From positions 124,001 to 188,000 of the forward strand of contig JBASFK010000002.1 in NCBI GenBank assembly GCA_049652985.1: 64,000 nucleotides of DNA, in the 5' to 3' direction. The stretch is from UBA7657 sp049652985. Its GTDB lineage: Bacteria > Pseudomonadota > Alphaproteobacteria > Micavibrionales > Micavibrionaceae. The translations under genes were made by a program, and so were the position numbers. Below, piece by piece: positions 42,941 through 51,148 of the stretch. The notes beneath the pieces were generated by a model. That model did no database searches. It saw only the letters and a list, made by a program, of their open reading frames with translations, and had not been told where the DNA came from. Position 1 is the first letter of the stretch; every line of letters begins with the position of its first letter.

Positions 42941-43002
42941 AGCGTTTTGATTACAGATAGTTCCGGTTTTGATAAAATTTTAGATAAATCCGGGGCTTTT
43001 TT
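42941..43002 (+). ncRNA. candidate small RNA 1 in the AT-rich island
   Basis: TATACT at 42929-42934 could serve as a -10 box (its -35 region is weak), with transcription from about 42941. The unit ends in a hairpin GTTCCGG (42960-42966) / CCGGGGC (42990-42996) followed by six T. The loop is long and AT-rich. The family is unknown. Confidence 0.35.
42960..43002 (+). terminator. intrinsic terminator, AT-rich island unit 1
   Basis: A seven-base stem with two G-T pairs (GTTCCGG / CCGGGGC) encloses a 23-base loop and is followed directly by TTTTTT. The long loop makes it weaker than the next one. Confidence 0.5.
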
Positions 43003-43003
43003 C

Positions 43004-43032
43004 TTGCAATGGGTCCGGAAGTGACATATAAC
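43004..43032 (+). promoter_or_regulatory. promoter of candidate small RNA 2
   Basis: TTGCAA (43004-43009) and TATAAC (43027-43032) are separated by 17 bases. The predicted start is near A43039. Confidence 0.6.
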
Positions 43033-43038
43033 TAACCT

Positions 43039-43097
43039 ACACACCCTCTATTACCGCCGTTTGTCCGGAGCATCGAAAGGTCTCCGGACCTTTTTTT
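43039..43097 (+). ncRNA. candidate small RNA 2, about 59 bases
   Basis: From the predicted start the RNA reads ACACACCCTCTATTACCGCC and ends in a strong terminator. The single-stranded CCCTCT could pair with a ribosome binding site of the GGAGG type, as in alphaproteobacterial anti-Shine-Dalgarno small RNAs. No reading frame is present. Confidence 0.5.
43063..43097 (+). terminator. intrinsic terminator, AT-rich island unit 2
   Basis: GTCCGGAG (43063-43070) pairs perfectly with CTCCGGAC (43082-43089) around an 11-base loop, followed by a C and seven T. Confidence 0.9.
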
Positions 43098-43177
43098 GCT
43101 CAATCGGCCGGGATTTCCGGGTACCCCCCCCTGAAACTGTACGTAGTGAACGCGAATTTGGCTGGTAAATCAAAGGA

Positions 43178-43253
<76 letters not shown>

Positions 43254-43272
43254 TTATGACAGGGTATTACTA

Positions 43273-43569
43273 TCAGGCCTCGTCCTCGGGGCGGTAGCGA
43301 AAATTATCGGCATAGTTGCGCGGCTTCAGCTTGCGGCCCATGGCCGGCTGGACCGTCACCGACAGGCCCTTGCGCAGAGCGTAGTCCTTGGCCTCGGCCA
43401 GGCTCGGGAATTCGAGGCAGACCTGGCCAAGCGTATCGCCGGTCGTCCAGCCCATCAAAGGCTCAGGCCCGCGATTCGATTTTGACTCAAATTCGAGCAC
43501 CCACGCATGCGTGTTGCCATGACCTGACTGCATGGCTGTCTTGCTCGGTTTGTATATCCTAGCGTCCAT
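43273..43569 (-). CDS. NDUFS4-like complex I subunit
   Basis: 98 residues. The family signature runs through ARIYKPSKTAMQSGHGNTHA, then WVLEFE, PLMGWTTGDT and KDYALRKGLSVTV. This is the ETC complex I accessory subunit found in alphaproteobacteria and mitochondria, which supports the N-module of NADH dehydrogenase. The nuo operon is not in the window. Confidence 0.92.
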   Translation of the reverse strand: MDARIYKPSKTAMQSGHGNTHAWVLEFESKSNRGPEPLMGWTTGDTLGQVCLEFPSLAEAKDYALRKGLSVTVQPAMGRKLKPRNYADNFRYRPEDEA

Positions 43570-43674
43570 TTTCGGCTCCTTTGTGCCCCTGATAACCTAG
43601 CAGGAAGCAGCGCTCCCGCAAAGATGTTCAATAAGGACAGGTGAAATATTTTTTTGCTCTGCAATAGATTCTAT

Positions 43675-43765
43675 TTACTTCGCATCTGCACAAAAAAATA
43701 TTGCAACTGCGAAGTAACGCGAAATAAAAAATCGATTTTCCCAAGTCGAATTGACTTCGATTTTT
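43675..43765 (+). promoter_or_regulatory. two-hairpin leader before the aminomutase-like gene
   Basis: Hairpin 1 is TTACTTCGCA (43675-43684) with TGCGAAGTAA (43708-43717), a perfect 10-base stem. Hairpin 2 is AAAAATCGA (43727-43735) with TCGATTTTT (43757-43765), with a nested AAGTC/GACTT. ACTTCG at 43754-43759 repeats the 5' arm of hairpin 1 and could pair with CGAAGT of its 3' arm, so the two folds are mutually exclusive. This is an attenuator-like design. No known riboswitch class is recognised. Confidence 0.45.
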
Positions 43766-43835
43766 CTTTGGGTCATCGTCGTCACTCATTCCTGCGTTGC
43801 ATAGCTCGCATTGAAATCAAGGAAAAGAAATTACG

Positions 43836-45362
43836 ATGTTAGTAGAAGGTGATGAAATACACACCGACCCCCGCGTCCCTAAATCGAACATGAAACCTGT
43901 TCGCCCCCTGCGTGGCCGTTTCAGCCATGAACGCGTCCGGGCCCTGCTCACCGACATTCACGGCGAAGAAGAATATGCGGACATGCAGCGCGCCGGCGTC
44001 GACAAGCGCATGATGTTCGGCACCAACCCGCATTACCAGGCTCTGGTTATGGGCGAGGAACTTTGCGACACCGAGGGCAATGTCCTTGTGCCCGCCATGC
44101 CGCCCAGCAAATTCGTCGGAGCGCTGATCCTGCCGCGCCTGAACGAAACGCTCAGCTTAGATGGCGCGAAAGATCCGTCCAACCAGATGAATTACACGCC
44201 GGACGACAATGGCTATCACGGTAAGTTGCTTCACAAGTACGACGAAATTGTTCTCGGCTACGCGTCGCAGGTCTGCTCGGCGCATTGCCGTTACTGCTAC
44301 CGCCTCGACCTGTTCAACAAGGACACGGGCAAGGCGAGCGTGAAACCCGAGGAACTGCGCGATTATATTCTTGAATATAACGGCACGCTGGAGAAAAACG
44401 GCGGTATCGATCCGGAAACCGGCGCGAAACGCTACCCGGTGCGTGAATTGCTGCTTTCGGGCGGCGATCCATTGGTATTAAACAACGCCCTGCTTTACCG
44501 CTATATGTTCGCGGCCGGCCAGGCGAAAGTGAATCTTCTGCGTATCGGCTCCAAGGAACTGGCATTCCGGCCCGAGCGCCTCGATGAATCTCTGGCGGAG
44601 ACATTCGCTATCATTCATGAACAATTCCCGCACATGCACATTAATATCGTGTCACACCTCAGCCATCCCGATGAATTCCTGATGCGCGACGCCGAGGGCA
44701 AATACATTCCGAACGAGAATGGCCCCGGCTATCAGTGGATGCCGAAAAGCAAGGAAGCGGTCGAGCGCATGCTCAGCCTTCCTTACGTTTCGATTGATAC
44801 GCAGACGCCGATCATCTCCAAGGTCAATGACGATGTTGAGTCCTTGCGTATTTTGCACGAGGAAGCACGGCGCATGGGCATCAAGCCGAAATATTTATTC
44901 CAGGGCCGCGACATTCAGGGCCACAAGGCGTTTTCAGTTCCCGTTGAAAAAGCATGGCGCATTCACACCGACGCGATGAAGGGCCTGTCCGATACTGCGC
45001 GTTCGCGTTTTTCGTTATCGACCGAATGGGGCAAGATGGAGGTCGTCTCCGTCATCGACCCGATCAAGATTGCCGACGACCAGGCCATGCCCGGCGTGAT
45101 GCAGTTGATGCTCAACGAATTGTTTGGCGACGGGCTGACTATTTTCCGCGTGCATCGCTCGCCGTTCGAGGCGGAATCGCAGGCCGACCTGATTATCGCC
45201 AAGAGCAATCCTGAAGCGCTATGGATCTCCGGCTACGAGGACCGGATCCTGTACGATACCCGCAAGGGCCGGGAGAATAACAAATATGAAGGTTTGCTTC
45301 AGATGCTGATGAATGCGCTCGGCGAAGAAGGCTATACGCGGCTTCTCAGGAAAGCGGCTTAA
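43836..45362 (+). CDS. lysine 2,3-aminomutase family radical SAM protein
   Basis: 508 residues. The [4Fe-4S] cluster motif is C147-SAH-C151-RY-C154. The core motif LLLSGGDPLVLNN and INIVSHLSHPDEF fit the KamA superfamily. Members shift an amino group from C2 to C3 of lysine or glutamate, using SAM and PLP. At 508 residues it is longer than EpmB (about 340), with an extra C-terminal part. It could supply beta-lysine for EpmA or make another beta-amino acid. A structured leader precedes it, with tRNA-Pro 10 bases after the stop. Confidence 0.88.
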   Translation: MLVEGDEIHTDPRVPKSNMKPVRPLRGRFSHERVRALLTDIHGEEEYADMQRAGVDKRMMFGTNPHYQALVMGEELCDTEGNVLVPAMPPSKFVGALILPRLNETLSLDGAKDPSNQMNYTPDDNGYHGKLLHKYDEIVLGYASQVCSAHCRYCYRLDLFNKDTGKASVKPEELRDYILEYNGTLEKNGGIDPETGAKRYPVRELLLSGGDPLVLNNALLYRYMFAAGQAKVNLLRIGSKELAFRPERLDESLAETFAIIHEQFPHMHINIVSHLSHPDEFLMRDAEGKYIPNENGPGYQWMPKSKEAVERMLSLPYVSIDTQTPIISKVNDDVESLRILHEEARRMGIKPKYLFQGRDIQGHKAFSVPVEKAWRIHTDAMKGLSDTARSRFSLSTEWGKMEVVSVIDPIKIADDQAMPGVMQLMLNELFGDGLTIFRVHRSPFEAESQADLIIAKSNPEALWISGYEDRILYDTRKGRENNKYEGLLQMLMNALGEEGYTRLLRKAA

Positions 45363-45372
45363 CCGCGAAAAA

Positions 45373-45449
45373 TGGTCGGAGTGGAGGGATTCGAACCCCC
45401 GACCCTCTGCTCCCAAAGCAGATGCGCTACCAGACTGCGCTACACTCCG
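45373..45449 (-). tRNA. tRNA-Pro (TGG)
   Basis: On the minus strand CGGAGTG pairs with CACTCCG. The anticodon arm reads TCTGCTTTGGGAGCAGA with anticodon TGG. The T arm is CGGGGGTTCGAATCCCTC, and CCA is encoded at 45375-45373. Confidence 0.95.
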
Positions 45450-45486
45450 TTACCGTGAAGATGCCACCTTATAGACGATAGTGCGG

Positions 45487-45987
45487 CTATGGGGCAAGGA
45501 CGTTCCGGAAAGCCGGGTGAATGACCCGGTCGCCTTCCTTGATGCCAAGCGAGCCGGAAAGGCCGGCATTGATCTCCAGCACGGCCATGGCCTCGCCCTC
45601 GGAGGTGATGCGAGTTTCATCCTGCGGCCTGGCGCTGTGGTGTATATGCCTGATGGTGCCGTCGCTGGCGATGAAAATCATGTCGAGCGGAACAAAGGTG
45701 TCTTTCATCCAGAAAGAGCGGTGTTCTTCGTCGCCGAACAGGAACAGCATGCCCGCGTCGCTGCCAAGGGTGGTGCGGTACATCAGGCCACGCGACTGGT
45801 CTTCGCCGTTTGTGGCCATTTCGACCTCGAAAATATAATCCTGTCCCGCCTGCGTTTCGACCGTAACGGTCTCGCGCGGCAGGTACTTGATCTCGGGCCT
45901 TGTGGGATGCGCGTTATCCGCCATGACGGGGAAAACGGGACCAAAACCGGCACATAGTGCAATTAAAACCAGCAGGCTCTTTTTCAT
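45487..45987 (-). CDS. exported DUF192 protein
   Basis: 166 residues. A signal peptide (KKSLLVLIALCAGFGPVFPV) precedes a DUF192 domain with RGLMYRTTLGSDAGMLFLFG, HRSFWMKDTFVPLDMIFIA and the closing GDRVIHPAF. The family is widespread and of unknown biochemical role. The stop-start overlap with the upstream CBS gene is 4 bases. Confidence 0.88.
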   Translation of the reverse strand: MKKSLLVLIALCAGFGPVFPVMADNAHPTRPEIKYLPRETVTVETQAGQDYIFEVEMATNGEDQSRGLMYRTTLGSDAGMLFLFGDEEHRSFWMKDTFVPLDMIFIASDGTIRHIHHSARPQDETRITSEGEAMAVLEINAGLSGSLGIKEGDRVIHPAFRNVLAP

Positions 45988-46448
45988 GCGTCGTTATCCT
46001 TTAACCTGTTCAATTCATCGAAGGCCGAGCGCCCGTCTATGATCCCGAGCGCCTTGCCGGATTTTGGCTCCACCACGACCAGCGGCTTGCCGTTCATCAC
46101 GATCTGGTTGACCGTTTCCCAGAGTGGTGTCTCGGGATAAACCGTATTGAATTTCCGGCTCATGAGATCGGCCACTGTCAGGGGCAAAACTTTTTTCAGA
46201 CGCTTGGCAATGCCGGGCGCCGCGCCGATCTTGATGTCGAACTGCACGCCGTCATTCATGGCGATAGAAAGCGGGAGAAGATTTTCGAGTACGAGATCAA
46301 TGGTGAATACGCCGACGGCGGCGCCGCTCTCGTCCAGGACCGGGACCATACACACATCCGCCTTCTTCATAGCCTTGAGCGTTTCCTCGACGCCGTCGGC
46401 GGGCGAAGCGCTGAGGAATTTGTCGTTCATGGCGGCATGGCTGGACAT
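45984..46448 (-). CDS. CBS-domain protein
   Basis: 154 residues containing a CBS pair: ADVCMVPVLDESGAAVGVF, then VADLMSRKFNTVYPETPLWE and GKPLVVVEPKSGKALGIID. Such stand-alone pairs sense adenine nucleotides or act as regulatory subunits; no target is identifiable. It overlaps the upstream hydrolase gene by 22 bases and the downstream DUF192 gene by 4. Confidence 0.8.
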   Translation of the reverse strand: MSSHAAMNDKFLSASPADGVEETLKAMKKADVCMVPVLDESGAAVGVFTIDLVLENLLPLSIAMNDGVQFDIKIGAAPGIAKRLKKVLPLTVADLMSRKFNTVYPETPLWETVNQIVMNGKPLVVVEPKSGKALGIIDGRSAFDELNRLKDNDA

Positions 46449-47266
46449 GACTGATCCTTGGGCTGATCCCTGTTATTGGCCTCTATTGTGCTCAAAAACC
46501 GGGTAATATGCAATGCCGCGCCGTGGTCATAGAGGTCGTTATGCCCTGCCCCTTCGACAAGCGCGAACTGTTTGGGTTCCGGGGCGGCGTCATAGAGCTT
46601 CCGGCCGAAGCGCAGGGGAACCGTGCGGTCCATGTCGCCGTGGATAAAAAGCTTGGGCGCCCTGATATTGGTGATGAGTGCGGCACTGTCGTATCTGTCT
46701 TTCAGCAACAGATTAACCGGCACGATTTTGTATACCGCCTGCGCGACATCGGCCAGCGTACTGAAAGGGGATTCGAGAATGAGGCCGGCGGGGTGATTTT
46801 CCACCGCCATGGCAGTGGCCACCGCTGTGCCAATCGACTCCCCGTAGATAACAACTGGGCGTTTTTGGGCGGCGGCGAATTCCATCCATGCACGGCCGTC
46901 ATTGAACAATCCATCTTTGTCCGGCCTGCCGGGATTGCCACCATAGCCGCGATATTCGGCCAGCACGACGCCATATCCCTGCTCATGCATCGGCAGCGCC
47001 TTCCAGATGCGGTGGGAATAATTCCCGGCATTGCCGTGAAACAGAACCACGATAGGCTTGTTGCCCTGCGGCGGCAGATACCAGCCGTGCAATGTCAGGC
47101 CGTCTTTTGTCGTTACTTCCGCGTCCTTTACGCCGGGCACATTCACGGGCCGGGCGGTATCGGGAAAATAAATCATGTTCCGCTGATTGAAATAGAGATA
47201 GGCGAGCGAGCCGAGATAAACCAAAAGCGCGACGATGAGGTAATCGATTATCTTTTTCCGCGTCAT
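46427..47266 (-). CDS. membrane-anchored alpha/beta hydrolase
   Basis: 279 residues. One N-terminal membrane helix (IIDYLIVALLVYLGSLAYLY) is followed by an alpha/beta hydrolase fold. The oxyanion motif is LFHGNAGNYSHR, the nucleophile serine lies in VIYGESIGTAVA, the aspartate in IHGDMDRTVP and the histidine in EGAGHNDLYD. It resembles the Bem46/YfhR group, with unknown substrate. I chose ATG 47266, 7 bases after the ABC gene; an upstream start lies inside that gene. Confidence 0.85.
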   Translation of the reverse strand: MTRKKIIDYLIVALLVYLGSLAYLYFNQRNMIYFPDTARPVNVPGVKDAEVTTKDGLTLHGWYLPPQGNKPIVVLFHGNAGNYSHRIWKALPMHEQGYGVVLAEYRGYGGNPGRPDKDGLFNDGRAWMEFAAAQKRPVVIYGESIGTAVATAMAVENHPAGLILESPFSTLADVAQAVYKIVPVNLLLKDRYDSAALITNIRAPKLFIHGDMDRTVPLRFGRKLYDAAPEPKQFALVEGAGHNDLYDHGAALHITRFLSTIEANNRDQPKDQSCPAMPP

Positions 47267-47273
47267 TCGCTTT

Positions 47274-49049
47274 TTATTCTCTGAGGCCGGTTTTGTACAT
47301 ACGGGCATAAAGGTCATTATTTTTCATCAGCTCTTCGTGGTGGCCCTGCTCGATGATTTTTCCCTTGTCGAGGACGATGATCTGGTCTGCGTTCTGCACG
47401 GTTGAAAGACGATGCGCGATGACGATTGTGGTGCGGCCTTTTTCAAGTTCCTGCAGCGCGGCCTGCACGGCTTTTTCCGATTCATTGTCGAGCGCCGAGG
47501 TTGCCTCATCCAACAGCAGGATTGGCGCGTTGCGCAGGATCGCACGGGCGATGGCTATTCTTTGTCTCTGCCCGCCGGAAAGCTTGACGCCATCTTCGCC
47601 GAGGCGGGTTTCGTAGCCGTTTTCAAGTTCGGCAATAAACTCATCGGCGGCAGCGGCCTCGGCGGCGCGCTGGACATCTTCCCTTGCCGCGCCGGGGATG
47701 CCATAAGCGATATTAGCCTCGACCGTGTCATCGAAGATCGTAATGTCCTGCGACACGAGTGCGATATTCTGGCGCAGGGATTCAACGGTCACGTCGCGCA
47801 GATCATTATTATTGACTGTTACACGGCCAGACTGCGGATCGTAAAAACGCGGGATCAGGTTGATGATCGTGCTTTTTCCGCCACCGGACGGGCCGACAAG
47901 CGCCGTGACCTTACCTGGTCGGGCTGTAAAAGAAATACCGTCGAGCGCGCGCAACTCTTTCTGGTCGTAAAGAAAAGCGACATTTTCGAATTTTATTTCC
48001 GCATTCGTGGCATCAAGGACTGAAGCATCAGGTTTGTTCACGATGGAGGCATTCAGATCCATCATTTCAAAGACGCGCTCGGCGGCACCGATGCCCATCT
48101 GGATGGAATTGTTCAGGCGGGCGAGTTTCTTCATCGGTTCATAAGCTAGCGTAAATGCAGTCAAAAACGCGACGAGCTGGCCGAGGCTCATGGTGTTGTC
48201 GGCGATGCGGTAGCCGCCATAGATCACGAGGCCGCAGATCACCGAGCCGATCAGGATTTCGTTCACCGGCGTCGCCAGATTGCCGATGCGCACCGATTTG
48301 ATCATCAGGTTGCGGACTTTATCGATTGCGCTGCCAGCACGCGCACCTTCGTGTCCTTCGGCTCCGTAGGCCTTCACCTGCCGGATGCCCTGGAAAATCT
48401 GGGAAAGCCGGTCAGACAGCACGGCGGTTTCACCCTGGATGCTTTTGGACACCTTGCGAATTTTGCGGCCGATATTCGCAACGAAGAGAGTCGCGAAAGG
48501 AAAAATCGCGAGCGCAACGAATGAAATTTTCCAGTCCTGCACGAACATGACGATGATGAGGAAGAACAGCGTCAGGAGGCTTTTGCCGAACGCGGCGGTG
48601 GTTTCAGATACTGCCATGCGCATGATGCTGACGTCGTTCACCACGCGCGAGATCAACTGGCCACTCGGATTGGCATGAAAGAACGCGAGGTCGAGGCTCA
48701 TGAAATGCGAAAACAGGTCTTTCTGAAGATCGCCGACAATGCGCTGGCCGACCTTGTTCATGATGATGCTGTGCATATAGCTGGACAGGCCGCGAATAGT
48801 GAAAACGGCGAGGATGATAAAGCCGAAAGGCACGATCAGGGTCGTTTCCTTGCCTCCCAGCACCCTGTCCATCAAGGGTTGCATCAACTGGGCCAAGGCC
48901 GCAGTCATCAGGGCTTCCATGAGCATGAAAAACAGACCCACCGCCCATGAACCCGCGTAAGGGGTCATATAGGTTTTCAGAAGCCTTTTCATAAGCTTAA
49001 GGCTGGAATTGTTTGGCGCTGCAGCAGCTATAGTCATATCTCTAGGCAT
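47274..49049 (-). CDS. MsbA-like ABC transporter, fused permease and ATPase
   Basis: 591 residues. Six membrane helices (to about residue 320) are fused to an ATPase domain with Walker A GPSGGGKST, signature LSGGQRQRIAIARAIL and Walker B ILLLDEATSAL. It is an exporter half-molecule of the MsbA/lipid flippase type. ATG 49049 is close to AGGAG; ATG 49037 (MTIAAAAP) is an alternative. It is transcribed divergently from the patatin gene across a shared palindrome. Confidence 0.93.
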   Translation of the reverse strand: MPRDMTIAAAAPNNSSLKLMKRLLKTYMTPYAGSWAVGLFFMLMEALMTAALAQLMQPLMDRVLGGKETTLIVPFGFIILAVFTIRGLSSYMHSIIMNKVGQRIVGDLQKDLFSHFMSLDLAFFHANPSGQLISRVVNDVSIMRMAVSETTAAFGKSLLTLFFLIIVMFVQDWKISFVALAIFPFATLFVANIGRKIRKVSKSIQGETAVLSDRLSQIFQGIRQVKAYGAEGHEGARAGSAIDKVRNLMIKSVRIGNLATPVNEILIGSVICGLVIYGGYRIADNTMSLGQLVAFLTAFTLAYEPMKKLARLNNSIQMGIGAAERVFEMMDLNASIVNKPDASVLDATNAEIKFENVAFLYDQKELRALDGISFTARPGKVTALVGPSGGGKSTIINLIPRFYDPQSGRVTVNNNDLRDVTVESLRQNIALVSQDITIFDDTVEANIAYGIPGAAREDVQRAAEAAAADEFIAELENGYETRLGEDGVKLSGGQRQRIAIARAILRNAPILLLDEATSALDNESEKAVQAALQELEKGRTTIVIAHRLSTVQNADQIIVLDKGKIIEQGHHEELMKNNDLYARMYKTGLRE

Positions 49050-49059
49050 GGCTCCTGTG

Positions 49060-49074
49060 TTATACTGAGTATAA
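49060..49074. promoter_or_regulatory. palindromic bidirectional -10 element
   Basis: TTATACT-G-AGTATAA is a perfect palindrome. It offers TATACT as a -10 box on both strands, for the patatin gene (+) and the ABC gene (-). A shared operator is also possible. Confidence 0.45.
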
Positions 49075-49104
49075 GGAAAACTTCAAGTTTCAACAGGACA
49101 ATCA

Positions 49105-50100
49105 GTGAGTAACGGCGGCGGTGAAAAAGGGATTCTGGAGCTGGGATCAGCCCCGAATCCGGGTATTGGCTTGGCTTTAGGCGGCGGCATGGCCCGCGGA
49201 TTCGCTCATATCGGGGTGCTGAATTGCCTCGACCGTCACGGCATCAAGCCCGCTATCATGGCCGGGACATCGATCGGCTCTGTGGTTGGTGCGGCCTATC
49301 TGGTCGGCAGGCTGAAGGTCCTCGAAGACTGGGCTCTCTCCCTGAACCGTCTCAAAATTCTCTCGTATCTCGACATCCGCGTGCGCAGCGCCGGGATGAT
49401 CGGTGGTTCGCGCCTGAACAATCTTTTGCTGGAGCATTTCAAAGACACGCTGATGGAAGATCTGCCCATACCGTTTGTTACGGTTGCCGCTGATCTCAAA
49501 ACCGGTCACGAAGTCTGGATTCGCCGCGGCGAAGTCATGAAAGCGATGACGGCGTCATTCGCCCTGCCCGGCGTGTTTCCTCCAGTCGAACGCAACGGGC
49601 GTTTGCTGGTCGATGGTGCGCTGGTCAATCCCGTACCCGTCGCGGCATGTCAGGCCTTGGGCGCGCGCATGACGATTGGCGTGGATTTGCACGCAGACAT
49701 TATCGGTAAAGCGGGGAAACCCGGACAGCCTTACCAGACAGTCGCAGGCTTCGATCCTTTCAACGACAAGGACGTGCCGCCGGAAGAACAACAAAAAATC
49801 AATTCAAGCCTGACGCGCCGCCTTTTCAGGCGCGAACAAAACAGCCCGAGTTTATTCGGAGTCATGATTTCATCGCTCGGAATCATGCAGGATCGTATGA
49901 CACGCTCGCGTCTTGCCGCCGATCCGCCGGACATTCACATCAAGCCGCTGATCGGCCATATCGGCTTACTGGAATTCGAGCGCGCAAAAGAACTGATTGC
50001 GCTCGGCGATGAAGCCTGCGAACGGAATATGCCGACTATACGGGATGCAATGCGCCTGTTCCTGCCGCGCGGCTATGACAACGGCGACAAGAAAAAATAA
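49105..50100 (+). CDS. patatin-like phospholipase
   Basis: 331 residues. The oxyanion motif is ALGGGMARGFAHIGVL, the nucleophile serine lies in MAGTSIGSVVG and the catalytic aspartate in VDGALVNPVPV. It is a serine-aspartate dyad lipid hydrolase of the RssA group, predicted to be cytoplasmic. The start is GTG 49105, 7 bases after AGGA; no ATG is nearer. A C-terminal 70 residues follow the core. Confidence 0.92.
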   Translation: MSNGGGEKGILELGSAPNPGIGLALGGGMARGFAHIGVLNCLDRHGIKPAIMAGTSIGSVVGAAYLVGRLKVLEDWALSLNRLKILSYLDIRVRSAGMIGGSRLNNLLLEHFKDTLMEDLPIPFVTVAADLKTGHEVWIRRGEVMKAMTASFALPGVFPPVERNGRLLVDGALVNPVPVAACQALGARMTIGVDLHADIIGKAGKPGQPYQTVAGFDPFNDKDVPPEEQQKINSSLTRRLFRREQNSPSLFGVMISSLGIMQDRMTRSRLAADPPDIHIKPLIGHIGLLEFERAKELIALGDEACERNMPTIRDAMRLFLPRGYDNGDKKK

Positions 50101-50113
50101 GCGAACCTTGTGA

Positions 50114-51055
50114 TTATTTTTTAGCCGCGCGCTTCTTGTGCTTGCGGTCCGGGAGTGCTCGTCCCCATTTCAGCGTCTCAACCAGGTATTTCGGGCGAAC
50201 GCTATTGTACTGGTTTACTAGCAATGCCAGAGCGCGGTTCACCTGCCCCGGCGTGACGGCATTGATAAATGTCGGCGCGTGAAGTCCGCATTTCACCAGG
50301 CATGTATCGATATTCACGAGATTGCCGCCGAGAATATCGTGCGCCATGGTGTCTCCGATGACGATGGTCTGGCCGGGATATATTTCTTTCGCCTGCAACA
50401 GGCGGATGCAGTGCTGAAAGATCGGCTGGTGCGGCTTGCCCATATAATGCACGACGCCGCCGAAATCCTGGTAGCGGCGCGCGAGAGTGCCAGGGCCCAT
50501 GATGTTCTGGTTGCCCATGACGCCGAGGCTGTCGGGGTTGGCGCAGAGCGCCTTGATCTGCTTGCGGGCGGCCTCTTTTAAAACAGGCTCGTAATCCTCG
50601 AGCGTCATTTCCGGCGAGTCGGCGCCGCTGATGACGAGGAAGCTCGCTTTTTTAACGTCCTCGACAATTTCAAGGTCGAGGTCGTCGACGATGGAGCGGT
50701 CGCCGCCGCGGCTGATGATATAAACCTTCTTGCCAAGACCTTTGAAGAATCCGTCATCCTGGTTCTTCATGCCCTGCCAGGCCAGTTCGCCGGAGGTGAC
50801 GAGGTCGTCATACAGGCCGGGCGCGATGCCGATTTTCTTCAGGCGATCCCTGTTCTGTTCGGCGCGTTTGCCGGAATTGGACAGGATGATGATGTGCTTG
50901 TTGCGGTTTTTAAGTTCGCGGAGGCATTCGAGCACGCCGGGATATGGTTTCTCGCCGTCATGGAGCACGCCCCACTGGTCGATGATGAAACCCATGTAAC
51001 TGTCGGATATATCGGAAATTCCCTGACAGAACTTCGTTTTATTAATGGCGCTCAT
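50114..51055 (-). CDS. HAD-family (TIGR01459) class IIA phosphatase
   Basis: 313 residues. HAD motif I is FIIDQWGVLHDGEKPYPG, motif II is IILSNSGKRAEQNR, and the later motifs are KPHQPIFQ and VIGDTMAHDILGG. TIGR01459 members are common in alphaproteobacteria and are related to NagD-type phosphatases. The substrate is unknown. It ends 13 bases from the patatin stop, with no terminator between them. Confidence 0.9.
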   Translation of the reverse strand: MSAINKTKFCQGISDISDSYMGFIIDQWGVLHDGEKPYPGVLECLRELKNRNKHIIILSNSGKRAEQNRDRLKKIGIAPGLYDDLVTSGELAWQGMKNQDDGFFKGLGKKVYIISRGGDRSIVDDLDLEIVEDVKKASFLVISGADSPEMTLEDYEPVLKEAARKQIKALCANPDSLGVMGNQNIMGPGTLARRYQDFGGVVHYMGKPHQPIFQHCIRLLQAKEIYPGQTIVIGDTMAHDILGGNLVNIDTCLVKCGLHAPTFINAVTPGQVNRALALLVNQYNSVRPKYLVETLKWGRALPDRKHKKRAAKK

Positions 51056-51092
51056 GAAATCCTAGCCTGAAGCCCGTAGGGAAGCACTTGAA

Positions 51093-51118
51093 ACCAAAGC
51101 CATTATTATGGCTTTGGT
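51093..51118 (-). terminator. hairpin after the large coiled-coil gene
   Basis: ACCAAAGCCAT and ATGGCTTTGGT form a perfect 11-base stem with a 4-base loop, 31 bases after the stop codon at 51149. On the minus strand it is followed by TTTC, a short T tract, so it probably ends or stabilises the 3' end of that mRNA. Confidence 0.7.
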
Positions 51119-51148
51119 CCCCGGAATCAACCGTTTTTAAGGAAAAGC

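Larger units (their letters stand above)
42762..43177. other. AT-rich intergenic island without protein genes
   Basis: The gap of about 415 bases between the cyclase and tRNA-Arg is strikingly AT-rich from 42775 to about 43000, unlike the rest of the window. It holds no credible protein gene. It does hold two promoter-terminator units, described separately, and a C-rich run near 43124. Confidence 0.7.

Noticed and set aside
43124..43132. C-rich run near 43124 as another slippage site
   Set aside because: It lies in an intergenic region with no reading frame to switch.
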